64,000 bases of DNA from Pseudarthrobacter equi (GTDB taxonomy: Bacteria > Actinomycetota > Actinomycetes > Actinomycetales > Micrococcaceae). Under the pieces are notes generated by a model, which was given only the letters and a program-made list of their open reading frames with translations, was not told the origin of the DNA and did not search any database. The stretch is taken from the NCBI RefSeq assembly GCF_900105535.1, contig NZ_LT629779.1, positions 3,782,001-3,846,000 of the forward strand, given 5' to 3'. Below are positions 41,382 through 50,259 of this stretch, piece by piece. The position numbers and the translations under genes were made by a program. How positions within the stretch are numbered: position 1 is the first letter of the stretch; each line of letters starts with the position of its first letter.

Positions 41382-42710
41382 TTACGCAGGATCACGCGCC
41401 AGTTCGGCCACCAGCTCGGCATGCCGGCGGTCCGTAAGGCGGTACCAGGACATGGTGACGACGGCGGCCAGCACCAGGATGGCCGGCAGCAGTCCCGCCG
41501 AAGCACGGATGGCCAGGAGGGCACCCTCCGCCTGTTCCCGGAGGCCGCCGTCGTAGGCTCCCCAGGCAAGGGCGTACGCCACCAGTCCCCCGCCGAAGCC
41601 CATGCCCAGCTTTCTGGTGGCCGCGAGGAGGGCATAGTTGATGCCCTGGACCCGCACGCCGGTCTTCCACTCGCCATACTCCACGGTGTCCGCGATGAGT
41701 GCCCAGGTGAGGATTCCCACGGTGGCGGAGGAGAGCTGGGCCAGGACGATGCCGCCCACCGCCAATGCCGGCAGGCTGGCAGGAGCCAGGAAGACCACCA
41801 CCCCACCCACCACACCCAGGACGCACCCTGCCGTGAACACTGCCTTCTTGCCCCACCGTGCCACGGGCCTGGGGATCATGACCGCCAGGGTCAGGGTGAT
41901 GACCACCTGGGTGGCGGCCATGACCGGAAACAGGTCCACGCGGGCCAGCACATCGCGCAGGTAGAAGAATTGGGCAGCGCCGGTGGCGGAGTTTCCGGTC
42001 ACGAAGAGCACGGAACTGACGCAGAGCACCAGCAGCGGCGAATTGGACTTCAGGGCGTCGATACTTTGGCGCAGCGTGATCCGGGGAATGCTTGCCCCCG
42101 ACTGTTCGCGGCAGGCACTGCCGGTGAATACGTAGAGAACCGAGCCGACCCCCACGAACACGAGGGTGAGGATGGTGAAGATCTGCTGCATGTCCCCGCC
42201 GGCGCCGAGCAGGGGTGCGATGACGAATCCCAGGACCGCCCCGGCGGAGAGGCCGCCGATGGTCCGGGCACCGGCCAGCCGTGCACGTTGCCGCGGGTCA
42301 CGGGTCATGGCCCCCACCAGGCAGCCATACGGAACGTTGACCAGGCTGTACGCCAGGCACACCAGCCCGTAGGTGCAGTAGGCGTAGAGGAGTTTCAGGC
42401 CGGGATCCACGTCCGGGACGTGGAACACCGCTGCGCTGAGCACCAGTGGCACGAAGCCGAACATGAGGAAGGGCCGGAACTTGCCCCACCGTTTCCCCTG
42501 CACACGGTCCACGAGGCGGCCCGCGGCGATATCCGTGACGGCGTTGAACACGCGGGCCACCACCAGCAGGGTGCCCGCGGCGGCGGCAGCGATGCCGGCA
42601 ACGTCGGTGTAGTACACCAGCAGGAACATGTTTGCGGTGCTGATGATCATGCTGTTGGCGGCATCGCCGGCGCCGTACGCGACGATGCTGCGCCTGGTGA
42701 GCTTCTTCAT
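41382..42710 (-). CDS. GPH-family sugar:cation symporter (MFS)
   Basis: A 442-aa membrane transporter with 12 spans, of the glycoside-pentoside-hexuronide family (MelB/UidB/XynB type). The N terminus reads RRSIVAYGAGDAANSMI and the first cytosolic loop has AGRLVDRVQGKRWGKFRPF, both typical. It would import an oligosaccharide or glycoside with a cation. Gene order after the CE7 esterase suggests an acetylated plant-sugar fragment. A LacI-type operator lies 20 nt upstream, and the gene may use its own promoter. Ribosome site GAGGGAGA. Confidence 0.87.
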   Translation of the reverse strand: MKKLTRRSIVAYGAGDAANSMIISTANMFLLVYYTDVAGIAAAAAGTLLVVARVFNAVTDIAAGRLVDRVQGKRWGKFRPFLMFGFVPLVLSAAVFHVPDVDPGLKLLYAYCTYGLVCLAYSLVNVPYGCLVGAMTRDPRQRARLAGARTIGGLSAGAVLGFVIAPLLGAGGDMQQIFTILTLVFVGVGSVLYVFTGSACREQSGASIPRITLRQSIDALKSNSPLLVLCVSSVLFVTGNSATGAAQFFYLRDVLARVDLFPVMAATQVVITLTLAVMIPRPVARWGKKAVFTAGCVLGVVGGVVVFLAPASLPALAVGGIVLAQLSSATVGILTWALIADTVEYGEWKTGVRVQGINYALLAATRKLGMGFGGGLVAYALAWGAYDGGLREQAEGALLAIRASAGLLPAILVLAAVVTMSWYRLTDRRHAELVAELARDPA

Positions 42711-42730
42711 TTCTCCCTCGCTGCAGGCTT

Positions 42731-42744
42731 AGAAACCGCTTTCT
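42731..42744 (-). promoter_or_regulatory. LacI-type operator before the GPH symporter
   Basis: AGAAACCGCTTTCT is palindromic around a CG centre (12 of 14 positions), the classic LacI-family layout. It differs from the TGAATCGTTTCA type found in the rhamnose island, so it may answer to another LacI protein. Confidence 0.5.
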
Positions 42745-42762
42745 CAGCCTGCAGGAAGGAAG

Positions 42763-43782
42763 TTACCCCAAAATCTTGCGCAGAAACAACAGCTGCCTGA
42801 TCCACTGGTGTTCCTGGCCGCCTTCGTGGTTGTTGAACCGGTAGACCTCGATCTCCTTGGCCGCCCCGGTTCCGGAAGAACCGGCGTCACCCGCGCCGTA
42901 GGCGTTGAAGCTGGCGAAGACCGTGGACGGTGGGCAGATGTCATCCATTTGCGCCACCGAGTAGAGCGCCGGCACGGTTGCCCAGCGGGCCAGGTTCACG
43001 CCGTCGAAATACCGCAGGACTTCGAGGATGGAGTCGTAGCGGTCGCGGTGGCGGCCAAGGAACTGGGCGATTTCCGGGTAGGGGCCGCGGGGTGTGATGT
43101 CGATGGCGCGCGGGAAGTCCTGCAGGAAGGGGACGTCGGGCAGCGCGGCGATGACGCCGTCGAGCCTTCCGGCCGCAAGGCCTGCCGTGGCCACCACAAT
43201 GCCGCCGCCCTGGCTGACGCCGGCCAGCACCACCTTGCGGGGGTCGACGCCGGGATGGGACTGCGCGGCCTCCACGGCCCGGAAGGCGTCCACGTAGACG
43301 CGCCGGTAGTAGTAGTCCTCCCTGCTTCCGGCACCCCGGGTCATGAGGCCCGCGTGGGCTACGTCCCCCGCGGAGGGGTGCGGGTCCGGCGTATCGCCGA
43401 TGAGGCCGCCGTAACCCTGTCCGCGGGTGTCCATGATGAAGTGCGCGTAGCCTGCCTGGGCCCAGCGGGTGTCCTGGTTGACCAGGCCGCGGCCACCGGA
43501 GTATCCGGCATACTGGACCACCACGGGCAGGCGTGCACCCGGTTCGCGGTTGGCCGGCAGGTGCAGCCAGCCTTTGATGGGCGCCCCGCCGTACCCGGCA
43601 AATGTGGCGTCGAACGTGTCGATGAGGGTGAGGTAGTTCTCGACAGGTTCGAAGGTGGCTTCCAGCGGAAAGGCCCGCGCCTCTTCGATGGTCGTGTCCC
43701 AAAACGCTGCAAGGTCGTTGGGCGGTGTCACGTCGGAGGTATAGCCGCGGAGCTGGGCCAGGGGAAGGTCAAAGAGGGGCAT
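42763..43782 (-). CDS. Acetylxylan esterase / cephalosporin-C deacetylase (CE7)
   Basis: A 339-aa alpha/beta-hydrolase of carbohydrate-esterase family 7. The nucleophile is Ser190 in GVSQGGG. The RGQGYGGL(I)GD oxyanion signature is at about 120-130, with the aspartate near MDDICPP and the histidine in NNHEGG. It is cytosolic (no signal peptide), so it probably deacetylates imported xylo- or pectin oligosaccharides. It follows lutC by 9 nt in the rhamnose operon, linking deacetylation to sugar catabolism. Confidence 0.9.
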   Translation of the reverse strand: MPLFDLPLAQLRGYTSDVTPPNDLAAFWDTTIEEARAFPLEATFEPVENYLTLIDTFDATFAGYGGAPIKGWLHLPANREPGARLPVVVQYAGYSGGRGLVNQDTRWAQAGYAHFIMDTRGQGYGGLIGDTPDPHPSAGDVAHAGLMTRGAGSREDYYYRRVYVDAFRAVEAAQSHPGVDPRKVVLAGVSQGGGIVVATAGLAAGRLDGVIAALPDVPFLQDFPRAIDITPRGPYPEIAQFLGRHRDRYDSILEVLRYFDGVNLARWATVPALYSVAQMDDICPPSTVFASFNAYGAGDAGSSGTGAAKEIEVYRFNNHEGGQEHQWIRQLLFLRKILG

Positions 43783-43791
43783 GGCTAGATC

Positions 43792-44445
43792 CTATGACGC
43801 GGGCAGGTTCCCGGACTGCTTGATGATGATGACGTCCAGCCGGCGTGGCCCGTGGACGCCTTCAACGCGTTCGAGTTCGATGTCCGAGGTGGCGCTGGGG
43901 CCGCTGATCATGGTGAGCGGGCGGGTGCCGTCCAGGCGGCGGAGGGCTTCGGGGAGGATCTGGGTGATGTCGCGGCTGTGGACCACGCAGATGTGGTGGT
44001 CCGGGATCAGCGAGATGGCGCGGCGGCCCTGGTCGGGGCTGCCGTCCAGGATGATGGTCCCGGATTCGGCGACGGTCACCGCGCTGGAGGTCACGACGGC
44101 GTCGGTTGCGTCGAGTTCGGTGACGGACCGCGCGCCGTGCCCGCCGCCGTCGTACTTCACCCTGGAAGGTTCGGTTTCCCACGCGAGCCAGGCCGGGTCC
44201 AGCCCGGCGGGCACCACGTAGGAGCCCGCGCCGGCGAGGAGGCCCTGGATGGTGGCCGGAACGGCGGATCCGTCCACCACCGTCACACCCGCTTTATAGT
44301 CCTCCAGCCGGTCCACCAGCACGTCGATGCGTTCCTGCGCGTTGAGGTCCCCCTCCAGCCGGTAGTCCCGCGGGATGTCCGGGACGGCGGGAGCGTCCTG
44401 CAGCGCGGTGCGGACGGCGGCGAGGATGTGTTCGCGGGTGCTCAT
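43792..44445 (-). CDS. lutC: Lactate utilization protein LutC
   Basis: A 217-aa member of the LutC/YkgG family, third part of the L-lactate oxidising LutABC complex. Typical family sequence: DPAWLAWE..., the VTSSAVTVAESGTIILDGS segment, and VVHSRDITQILPEAL. It overlaps lutB by 4 bases (ATGA). Function with LutAB is to oxidise L-lactate to pyruvate. Here it most likely handles lactate made from rhamnose-derived lactaldehyde. Confidence 0.9.
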   Translation of the reverse strand: MSTREHILAAVRTALQDAPAVPDIPRDYRLEGDLNAQERIDVLVDRLEDYKAGVTVVDGSAVPATIQGLLAGAGSYVVPAGLDPAWLAWETEPSRVKYDGGGHGARSVTELDATDAVVTSSAVTVAESGTIILDGSPDQGRRAISLIPDHHICVVHSRDITQILPEALRRLDGTRPLTMISGPSATSDIELERVEGVHGPRRLDVIIIKQSGNLPAS

Positions 44446-45914
44446 GATTCCTTGTGCTCCTTGGCCCACCAGTCGCGGAAGGACCGGGACGGGGGCGCGG
44501 GGATGTCGCGGCTCTGGGTCCAGCCGGCGGCGATCCCCGGCAGTTTCTTGATCTTCTTGTCCTTGCCGGCGGCGGCGCGGCCCAGGGGCAGGAGCTTTTC
44601 AACGGCGCCCAGCCGGCGTCCGTCGGACAGCGCCCAGGAGGCTGCCTTGAGCCCGACGTCCATTTGGGACGGGAGTCCGCCGCGGTGGGCGTCCACGTCC
44701 TTTCCGCGGAGGTGGACCAGGATGTCAGGGATGTTGATCTTGACCGGGCAGGCGTCGTAGCAGGCCCCGCAGAGCGAGGACGCGTACGGCAGTGAACCGT
44801 TCTCCTCGGCTTCGACGCCGGTCATCAGCGGCGACAGGATGGCGCCGATGGGGCCCGGGTACGTTGAGCCGTAGGCGTGGCCACCGGTGCGTTCGTAGAC
44901 GGGGCAGACGTTGATGCAGGCGCTGCAGCGGATGCAGTGGAGGGCCGAGCGGCCCATCTCATCGGCCAGGGCGTTGGTCCGTCCGTTGTCCAGCAGGATG
45001 ACGTGGAACGTGGAAGGCCCGTCCCCTTCGGTGACCCCGGTCCAGAGGGAGGTGTAGGGGTTCATCCGCTCGCCGGTGGAGGAACGCGGAAGGAGCTGCA
45101 GGAACACCTCAAGGTCGGAAAAGGTGGGCAGCAGTTTCTCGATGCCCATGACCGTGATGAGGGTTTCGGGGAGCGTGAGGCACATGCGGCCGTTGCCTTC
45201 GGACTCCACCACGCTGAGGGTCCCGGAGTCTGCGATGCCGAAGTTCGCGCCGGAGATCGCCACTTTGGCGGTGAGGAACTTGGCGCGCAGGTGGGCGCGG
45301 GCGGCCATGGCGAGGCAGCGCGGTTCGTCCGTGAGGTCCGGATCGACGCCGGGCATGTCCTTGAGGAAGATGTCGCGGACTTCGGTGCGGTTCTTGTGGA
45401 TCGCCGGGACCAGGATGTGGCTGGGCTTGTCGTGGTCCAGCTGGACGATGAGTTCTGCCAGGTCCGTCTCGTAGGCGGCGATGCCGTGTTCTTCGAGGTA
45501 CTCGTTCATGCCGATTTCCTGGGTGGCCATCGACTTGACCTTGACAACCTCGTTCACGCCCTCGGCCTTCACCAGGTCGTGGATGATGTGGTTGGCCTCG
45601 CTTGCGTCCCGTGCCCAGTGCACCGTGCCGCCGCGGGCGGTGACGTTGGCTTCGAAGGCTTCCAGGAGTTCGGGCAGGCGCGCCATCACCGAGGTCTTCA
45701 GGGCGCTGCCGGCCTCGCGCAGTTCCTCCCAGTCCGGCAGTTCCCCGGTGACGTTGAGGCGCTTGGTGCGGATGGTGGAGGTGGCGTGCTTCAGGTTGCG
45801 GCGGAGCTGGCTGTTTCCCAGCTCCCGCCGGGCCGCCGAGGGGAACTTTTCCTCAGCGAAGAGGTTCCCTGAGCCGGGCCGCAGGCCGGGCATTCCAAGT
45901 GCGGTGCGGGACAT
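44442..45914 (-). CDS. lutB: Lactate utilization iron-sulfur protein LutB
   Basis: A 490-aa protein with a LUD domain (through ADSGTLSVVESEGNGRM) and two 4Fe-4S clusters near the C terminus: CIRCSACINVCP and CGACYDACPVKINIP. I chose the ATG overlapping the lutA stop (TAATG). The open frame upstream is only lutA read in another frame. It passes electrons from L-lactate to the membrane chain via LutA. Confidence 0.93.
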   Translation of the reverse strand: MSRTALGMPGLRPGSGNLFAEEKFPSAARRELGNSQLRRNLKHATSTIRTKRLNVTGELPDWEELREAGSALKTSVMARLPELLEAFEANVTARGGTVHWARDASEANHIIHDLVKAEGVNEVVKVKSMATQEIGMNEYLEEHGIAAYETDLAELIVQLDHDKPSHILVPAIHKNRTEVRDIFLKDMPGVDPDLTDEPRCLAMAARAHLRAKFLTAKVAISGANFGIADSGTLSVVESEGNGRMCLTLPETLITVMGIEKLLPTFSDLEVFLQLLPRSSTGERMNPYTSLWTGVTEGDGPSTFHVILLDNGRTNALADEMGRSALHCIRCSACINVCPVYERTGGHAYGSTYPGPIGAILSPLMTGVEAEENGSLPYASSLCGACYDACPVKINIPDILVHLRGKDVDAHRGGLPSQMDVGLKAASWALSDGRRLGAVEKLLPLGRAAAGKDKKIKKLPGIAAGWTQSRDIPAPPSRSFRDWWAKEHKES

Positions 45915-46717
45915 TATTTGACCACTACTTTCACGGTTTGTCCGGCGGGTCCTGGAACGGTGACGGGTTCGGCTTCGGTGCTGGCGAGGATCTCGGCCAG
46001 GTGCAGGGTGGCCACACCTGAGTCCTCCCGGGAGAGGCCACCGCCGATGTGCATCAGGCAGGAGTAGTCCCCGCCGGCGCATACGGACGCCCCGGTGCTG
46101 CGGATGTTCGCCGTCTTGTCTGCCAGCATCGCTGAAGAAACGTCGGCGTTCTTCACGGAGAACGTGCCGCCGAACCCGCAGCACTGGTCCGCCTCGGGAA
46201 GGTCCAGCAGCTCCAGGCCCTTCACGCCGCGGAGCAGGCCGGCCTGCCGGTCGCCTAGCTTGAGCAGGCGCATGCCGTGGCAGGAGGGATGGTAGGTCAC
46301 CGTGTGCGGGAAGTAGGAGCCCAACTGTCCGGCGGGATCGGTGACGCCCAGGACGTCCACCAGGAGTTCGGACAGTTCGTAGGTTTTCTTCCCGACGGCG
46401 GTTGCCCGCTCCTCGAGCCCGGCATCCCCTGCGCGGCGGGCCACCATGGGGTGCTGGTGCTTCACCGACGCCACACAGGATCCGGACGGCGCCACCGCGA
46501 CGTCGTAGTCCTCCGATTCGAAAGCCCGGACGTGGTTGGCCACCACGGGCACGGCTTCCTTGAAGTAGCCGCTGTTGACGTGCATCTGGCCGCAGCAGGC
46601 CTGGCCCTTGGGGAAGACCACCTCGTGGCCCAGCCGTTCCAGGACCGCCACCGTGGCCTGGGCGGCCCGCGGATACATGCCGTCCACGATGCAGGTGGCG
46701 AATAGTGCGATTTTCAT
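45914..46717 (-). CDS. lutA: Lactate utilization protein LutA
   Basis: A 267-aa member of the CCG-domain family (GlcF/HdrB-like). The two Cys-rich CCG motifs are ACCGQMHVNSGY (Cys41, Cys42) and QCCGFGGTFSVK. These coordinate noncubane Fe-S clusters and carry lactate electrons. The ATG at 46717 is 4 nt after the rhaB stop, so lut genes are co-transcribed with the rhamnose genes. Upstream in-frame residues belong to the other frame of rhaB. Confidence 0.93.
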   Translation of the reverse strand: MKIALFATCIVDGMYPRAAQATVAVLERLGHEVVFPKGQACCGQMHVNSGYFKEAVPVVANHVRAFESEDYDVAVAPSGSCVASVKHQHPMVARRAGDAGLEERATAVGKKTYELSELLVDVLGVTDPAGQLGSYFPHTVTYHPSCHGMRLLKLGDRQAGLLRGVKGLELLDLPEADQCCGFGGTFSVKNADVSSAMLADKTANIRSTGASVCAGGDYSCLMHIGGGLSREDSGVATLHLAEILASTEAEPVTVPGPAGQTVKVVVK

Positions 46718-46721
46718 AGTG

Positions 46722-48221
46722 TCAATTCCGGGAGGCGGTAACGGGGAGGTCGAGGGGCTCGTAGCGGTGCAGGCTGGCTCCGGCGGCGATGATGCGGCGC
46801 AGCTCAGGCAACCCGCCTGCCACGGCGCCTGCCGCCCGGGCCTGGACGAGCACGTTGCCCAGGGCTGTCGCTTCCACGGGCCCGGCGATGACCGGGCGCC
46901 GGGTGGCATCGGCCGTGAGCTGGCAGAGGAGCGCGTTCTGCGATCCGCCGCCCACCACGTGCACCACGCCCGCCGAGCGGTCCGCCAGGCGTTCGGCGTC
47001 GGCCAGGGTCCGGGCGTATCCGGCAGCGAGGCTGTCCATGATGCACCGGGTGATCGCTGCGGGATCGTTCGGCAGCACCTCACCAGTTCGCCGGACTGCC
47101 GCCCGGATGCGTTCGGGCATGTTGTCCGGGGCGATGAAGTACGGATCATCAGCGTTGATCTGCGGTCCGCCGGCGGGCAGCGCGGCGGCCGCGGCCAGCA
47201 GGGCTGTCAGGTCCGGCTGGAACCCTTCCGACGCCCAGGTGCGCTGGCATTCGCTGAGCAGCCAGAGCCCACCGATGTTGCGCAGGTAGCGGACGGTGCC
47301 GTCCACGCCGCGTTCGTTGGTGAAGTTCGCCTCCCGGCTGGCTTCGGTGAGGACCGGGTGCGGCAGTTCCAGGCCCACCAGGGACCAGGTGCCGGAGGAG
47401 ACGTAGGCGAAGTCCCCGCCGTCGGCGTCCGTGTCAGCCGGGACGGCGGCGACGGCGGACGCGGTGTCGTGCGAGCCCACGGCCACCACAGGGGTGCTGG
47501 AGGGCAGGCCCACCTCTTCGGCAATGGCCGGGAGGAGGGTGCCGAACGTTTCGCCTGGGTGGATCAGCGGCGGGAACAGGTCCTTCCGCAGTCCCAGGGC
47601 CGCCAGGAACTCGGTGGCCCACTCCCCCGCCACGGCGTCGAACAAGCCGGTGGTGGAGGCGTTGGTAGCCTCGGTCCGGCGGGCGCCCGTGAGCAGGAAT
47701 GCGATGAGGTCCGGGATCAGGAGGGCCTGCAGCCCGTCCAGGTCCTTCTCGGTGGCCAGCTGGTAAATCGTGTTGAACTGCAGGAACTGCAGGCCGGTGG
47801 TGGCGTACAGCCGCTCCGGGTCCAGATTCCGGTGGACAGGCTCCACGGCGGCCCGGCTGCGGTCATCGCGGTAGCTGAACGGCTGCGCCACGAGGTTCCC
47901 GCCAGCGTCCACCAGGCCGTAGTCCACGGCCCAGGTGTCGATGCCGATGCTGGCGATCCGTTCGCCCTGCCCGGCGGCCACCGTGGCGGCCGTGCGGAGG
48001 CCTGCAAGCACCTCCGCGAAGAGGGCGTCGAAGTTCCAGCGGAGGCCGCCGTCGATCTCCACCACGCCGTTGGGGAAGCGGTGCACGGTTTCCAGCGACA
48101 CCCCGGACTCCGGTGATACACGGCCGAGCATGACCCGGCCGGACGAGGCGCCGATATCGACGGCGGCGAACACACCAGGGGCAGTGTCCGCGCCGTCGAT
48201 ATCGCGTGACAACGTGCTCAC
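46722..48221 (-). CDS. rhaB: Rhamnulokinase
   Basis: A 499-aa FGGY-family sugar kinase that phosphorylates L-rhamnulose at C1. The phosphate-binding loop AVDIGASSGRVMLG is near the N terminus, GIDTWAVDYGLVD is the sugar-site region, and GSHDTASAVAAVP and HVVGGGSQN are C-terminal nucleotide motifs. It starts at GTG with a 4-base overlap with the upstream bifunctional gene. Rhamnose genes on both sides support the sugar choice within the FGGY family. Confidence 0.93.
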   Translation of the reverse strand: MSTLSRDIDGADTAPGVFAAVDIGASSGRVMLGRVSPESGVSLETVHRFPNGVVEIDGGLRWNFDALFAEVLAGLRTAATVAAGQGERIASIGIDTWAVDYGLVDAGGNLVAQPFSYRDDRSRAAVEPVHRNLDPERLYATTGLQFLQFNTIYQLATEKDLDGLQALLIPDLIAFLLTGARRTEATNASTTGLFDAVAGEWATEFLAALGLRKDLFPPLIHPGETFGTLLPAIAEEVGLPSSTPVVAVGSHDTASAVAAVPADTDADGGDFAYVSSGTWSLVGLELPHPVLTEASREANFTNERGVDGTVRYLRNIGGLWLLSECQRTWASEGFQPDLTALLAAAAALPAGGPQINADDPYFIAPDNMPERIRAAVRRTGEVLPNDPAAITRCIMDSLAAGYARTLADAERLADRSAGVVHVVGGGSQNALLCQLTADATRRPVIAGPVEATALGNVLVQARAAGAVAGGLPELRRIIAAGASLHRYEPLDLPVTASRN

Positions 48222-50254
48222 CGGAGGAATGCTGCGGCCACTCCGGCGTCCACGGGGATGTGCAGGCCGGTGGTGTGGGACAGTTCGTTGCTGGTGAGGA
48301 CGGCGGCGGCGTTGGCCACGTGCTCGGGGAGGACTTCGCGCTTGAGCAGGGTGCGCTGGGCGTAGTACTCGCCCAGTTTCTCTTCGTCCACGCCGTAGAC
48401 CGCGGCGCGCTTGGCGCCCCAGCCGCCGGCGAAGATGCCGGAGCCGCGGACCACACCGTCGGGGTTGATGCCGTTGACGCGGATGCCGTGCTCGCCCAGT
48501 TCGGCGGCGAGCAGGCGCACCTGGTGGGCCTGGTCTGCCTTGGTGGCGGAGTAGGCGATGTTGTTGGGGCCGGCGAACACGGAGTTCTTGGAGGAGATGT
48601 AGATGATGTCCCCGCCCAGGCCCTGGGCAATCATGACCCTCGCAGCGGCCTTGGCCACCAGGAAGGAGCCCTTGGCCATCACGTTGTGCTGAAGGTCCCA
48701 GTCCTTTTCCGTGGTTTCCAGCAGCGGCTTGGAGATGGACAGGCCGGCGTTGTTGACCACCAGGTCCACGCCGCCGAACGCGAGCACCGCGGCGTCGATC
48801 GCTGCGGCCACCTGCGCTTCGTTGGTGACGTCAGCCTGGACGCCGACGGCAACGTCGGAACCGCCGAGTTCCTCTGCCACCTTCTGCGCGTTCTCCAGGT
48901 TCAGGTCGGCGATGACCACGCAGGCGCCTTCCGCGGCGAGGCGGGTGGCGATGGCCTTGCCGATGCCGGATGCCGCACCGGTCACCAGGGCGATGCGGGT
49001 GGCGTGCGACTTCGGCTTGGGCAGGCGGGCCAGTTTGGCTTCCTCCAGGGCCCAGTATTCGATCCGGAACTTCTCGGATTCCTCGATGGGGGCGTAGGTG
49101 GAGATCGCTTCGGCGCCGCGCATCACGTTGATGGCATTGATGTAGAACTCCCCGGCCACCCGGGCGGTCTGCTTGTTCGCGCCGAAGGAGAACATGCCCA
49201 CGCCGGGAACCAGCACGATGGCCGGGTCCGCGCCGCGCAGGGCCGGGCTGTTTTCGTCCTTGTGGCGGTCGTAGTAGGCCTGGTAGTCCTCGCGGTAGTC
49301 GGCGTGCAGCTCATGCAACCGGGCGATCGAGTCTTCGATGGAGGCATCGGCGGGCAGGTCCAGGATCAGCGGCTTGACCTTGGTGCGCAGGAAGTGGTCC
49401 GGGCAGGAGGTGCCCAGCGCGCCCAGCCGCGGGTGCTCGGCGGCTTCGAGGAAGTCGAGGACGACGGCGTCATCGCTGAAGTGCCCCAGCTGCGGTTTGT
49501 CCGTCGAGGCAAGGCCGCGGATCACCGGCGCCAGGGCAGCGGCCTTCGCGCGGCGTTCTGCCTCGGGCAGGGCTGCGTAGCCCGGGAGCTTGGCACCGAA
49601 GGGTTCGGCCGCGCCGTTCTCGGCGATGTACTGCTCGGCCTGGTCGATGATCCAGAGCGAGTTGGCCTCGGCCTCTTCGCTGGTGGCGCCCCAGGCAGTG
49701 ATGCCGTGGCCGCCGAGGATGGTGCCGATGGCCTGCGGGTTGGCGTCCTTGATCGCAGCGATGTCCAGGCCCAGCTGGAAACCGGGGCGGCGCCAGGGAA
49801 CCCAGACCACCTTGTCACCGAAGACCTTTGACGTCAGCGCTTCGCCGTCCACCGCCGTCGCGATGGCGATGCCGGAATCCGGGTGCAGGTGGTCCACGTG
49901 CGCGGCGTCCACCAGGCCATGCATGGCAGTGTCGATCGACGGGGCTGCGCCGCCCTTGCCGTGCAGGCAGTAGTCGAAGGCGGCCACCATTTCATCTTCA
50001 CGGTCGACGCCCGGGTAGACGTTCTTCAGCGCGTTCAAACGGTCCAGCCGCAGCACCGCAAGGTTCTGCGCCTTCAGCGTGCCCAGGTCACCGCCGGAAC
50101 CCTTCACCCACAGGAGTTCAACGTCCTCACCGGTGACCGGATCCTTCTCGGTGCCCTTGGCGGACGTGTTGCCGCCGGCGAAGTTGGTGTTCCGCTTGTC
50201 CGCGCCCAAGCGGTTGGAACGCGCAATCAGGTCTTCAACAGTCTTGTTGCTCAT
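48218..50254 (-). CDS. Bifunctional rhamnulose-1-phosphate aldolase/lactaldehyde dehydrogenase
   Basis: A 678-aa fusion (RhaEW/RhaAD type). Residues about 1-400 are a class II aldolase/adducin domain (NTNFAGGNTSAKGTEKD, zinc ligands in DHLHPDSGIA). Residues about 420-678 are a short-chain dehydrogenase with VTGAASGIGKAIATRLA and the catalytic YSATK. It splits rhamnulose-1-phosphate to DHAP and L-lactaldehyde, and oxidises the latter to L-lactate. Fusion is known in several bacteria, not a frameshift. ATG at 50254; an earlier in-frame start adds only six residues. Confidence 0.92.
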   Translation of the reverse strand: MSNKTVEDLIARSNRLGADKRNTNFAGGNTSAKGTEKDPVTGEDVELLWVKGSGGDLGTLKAQNLAVLRLDRLNALKNVYPGVDREDEMVAAFDYCLHGKGGAAPSIDTAMHGLVDAAHVDHLHPDSGIAIATAVDGEALTSKVFGDKVVWVPWRRPGFQLGLDIAAIKDANPQAIGTILGGHGITAWGATSEEAEANSLWIIDQAEQYIAENGAAEPFGAKLPGYAALPEAERRAKAAALAPVIRGLASTDKPQLGHFSDDAVVLDFLEAAEHPRLGALGTSCPDHFLRTKVKPLILDLPADASIEDSIARLHELHADYREDYQAYYDRHKDENSPALRGADPAIVLVPGVGMFSFGANKQTARVAGEFYINAINVMRGAEAISTYAPIEESEKFRIEYWALEEAKLARLPKPKSHATRIALVTGAASGIGKAIATRLAAEGACVVIADLNLENAQKVAEELGGSDVAVGVQADVTNEAQVAAAIDAAVLAFGGVDLVVNNAGLSISKPLLETTEKDWDLQHNVMAKGSFLVAKAAARVMIAQGLGGDIIYISSKNSVFAGPNNIAYSATKADQAHQVRLLAAELGEHGIRVNGINPDGVVRGSGIFAGGWGAKRAAVYGVDEEKLGEYYAQRTLLKREVLPEHVANAAAVLTSNELSHTTGLHIPVDAGVAAAFLR

Positions 50255-50259
50255 AGGAA

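Noticed and set aside
48218..50254. Aldolase-dehydrogenase fusion as a frameshift artefact
   Set aside because: Both domains are intact in one frame and this fusion is a known rhamnose enzyme type.
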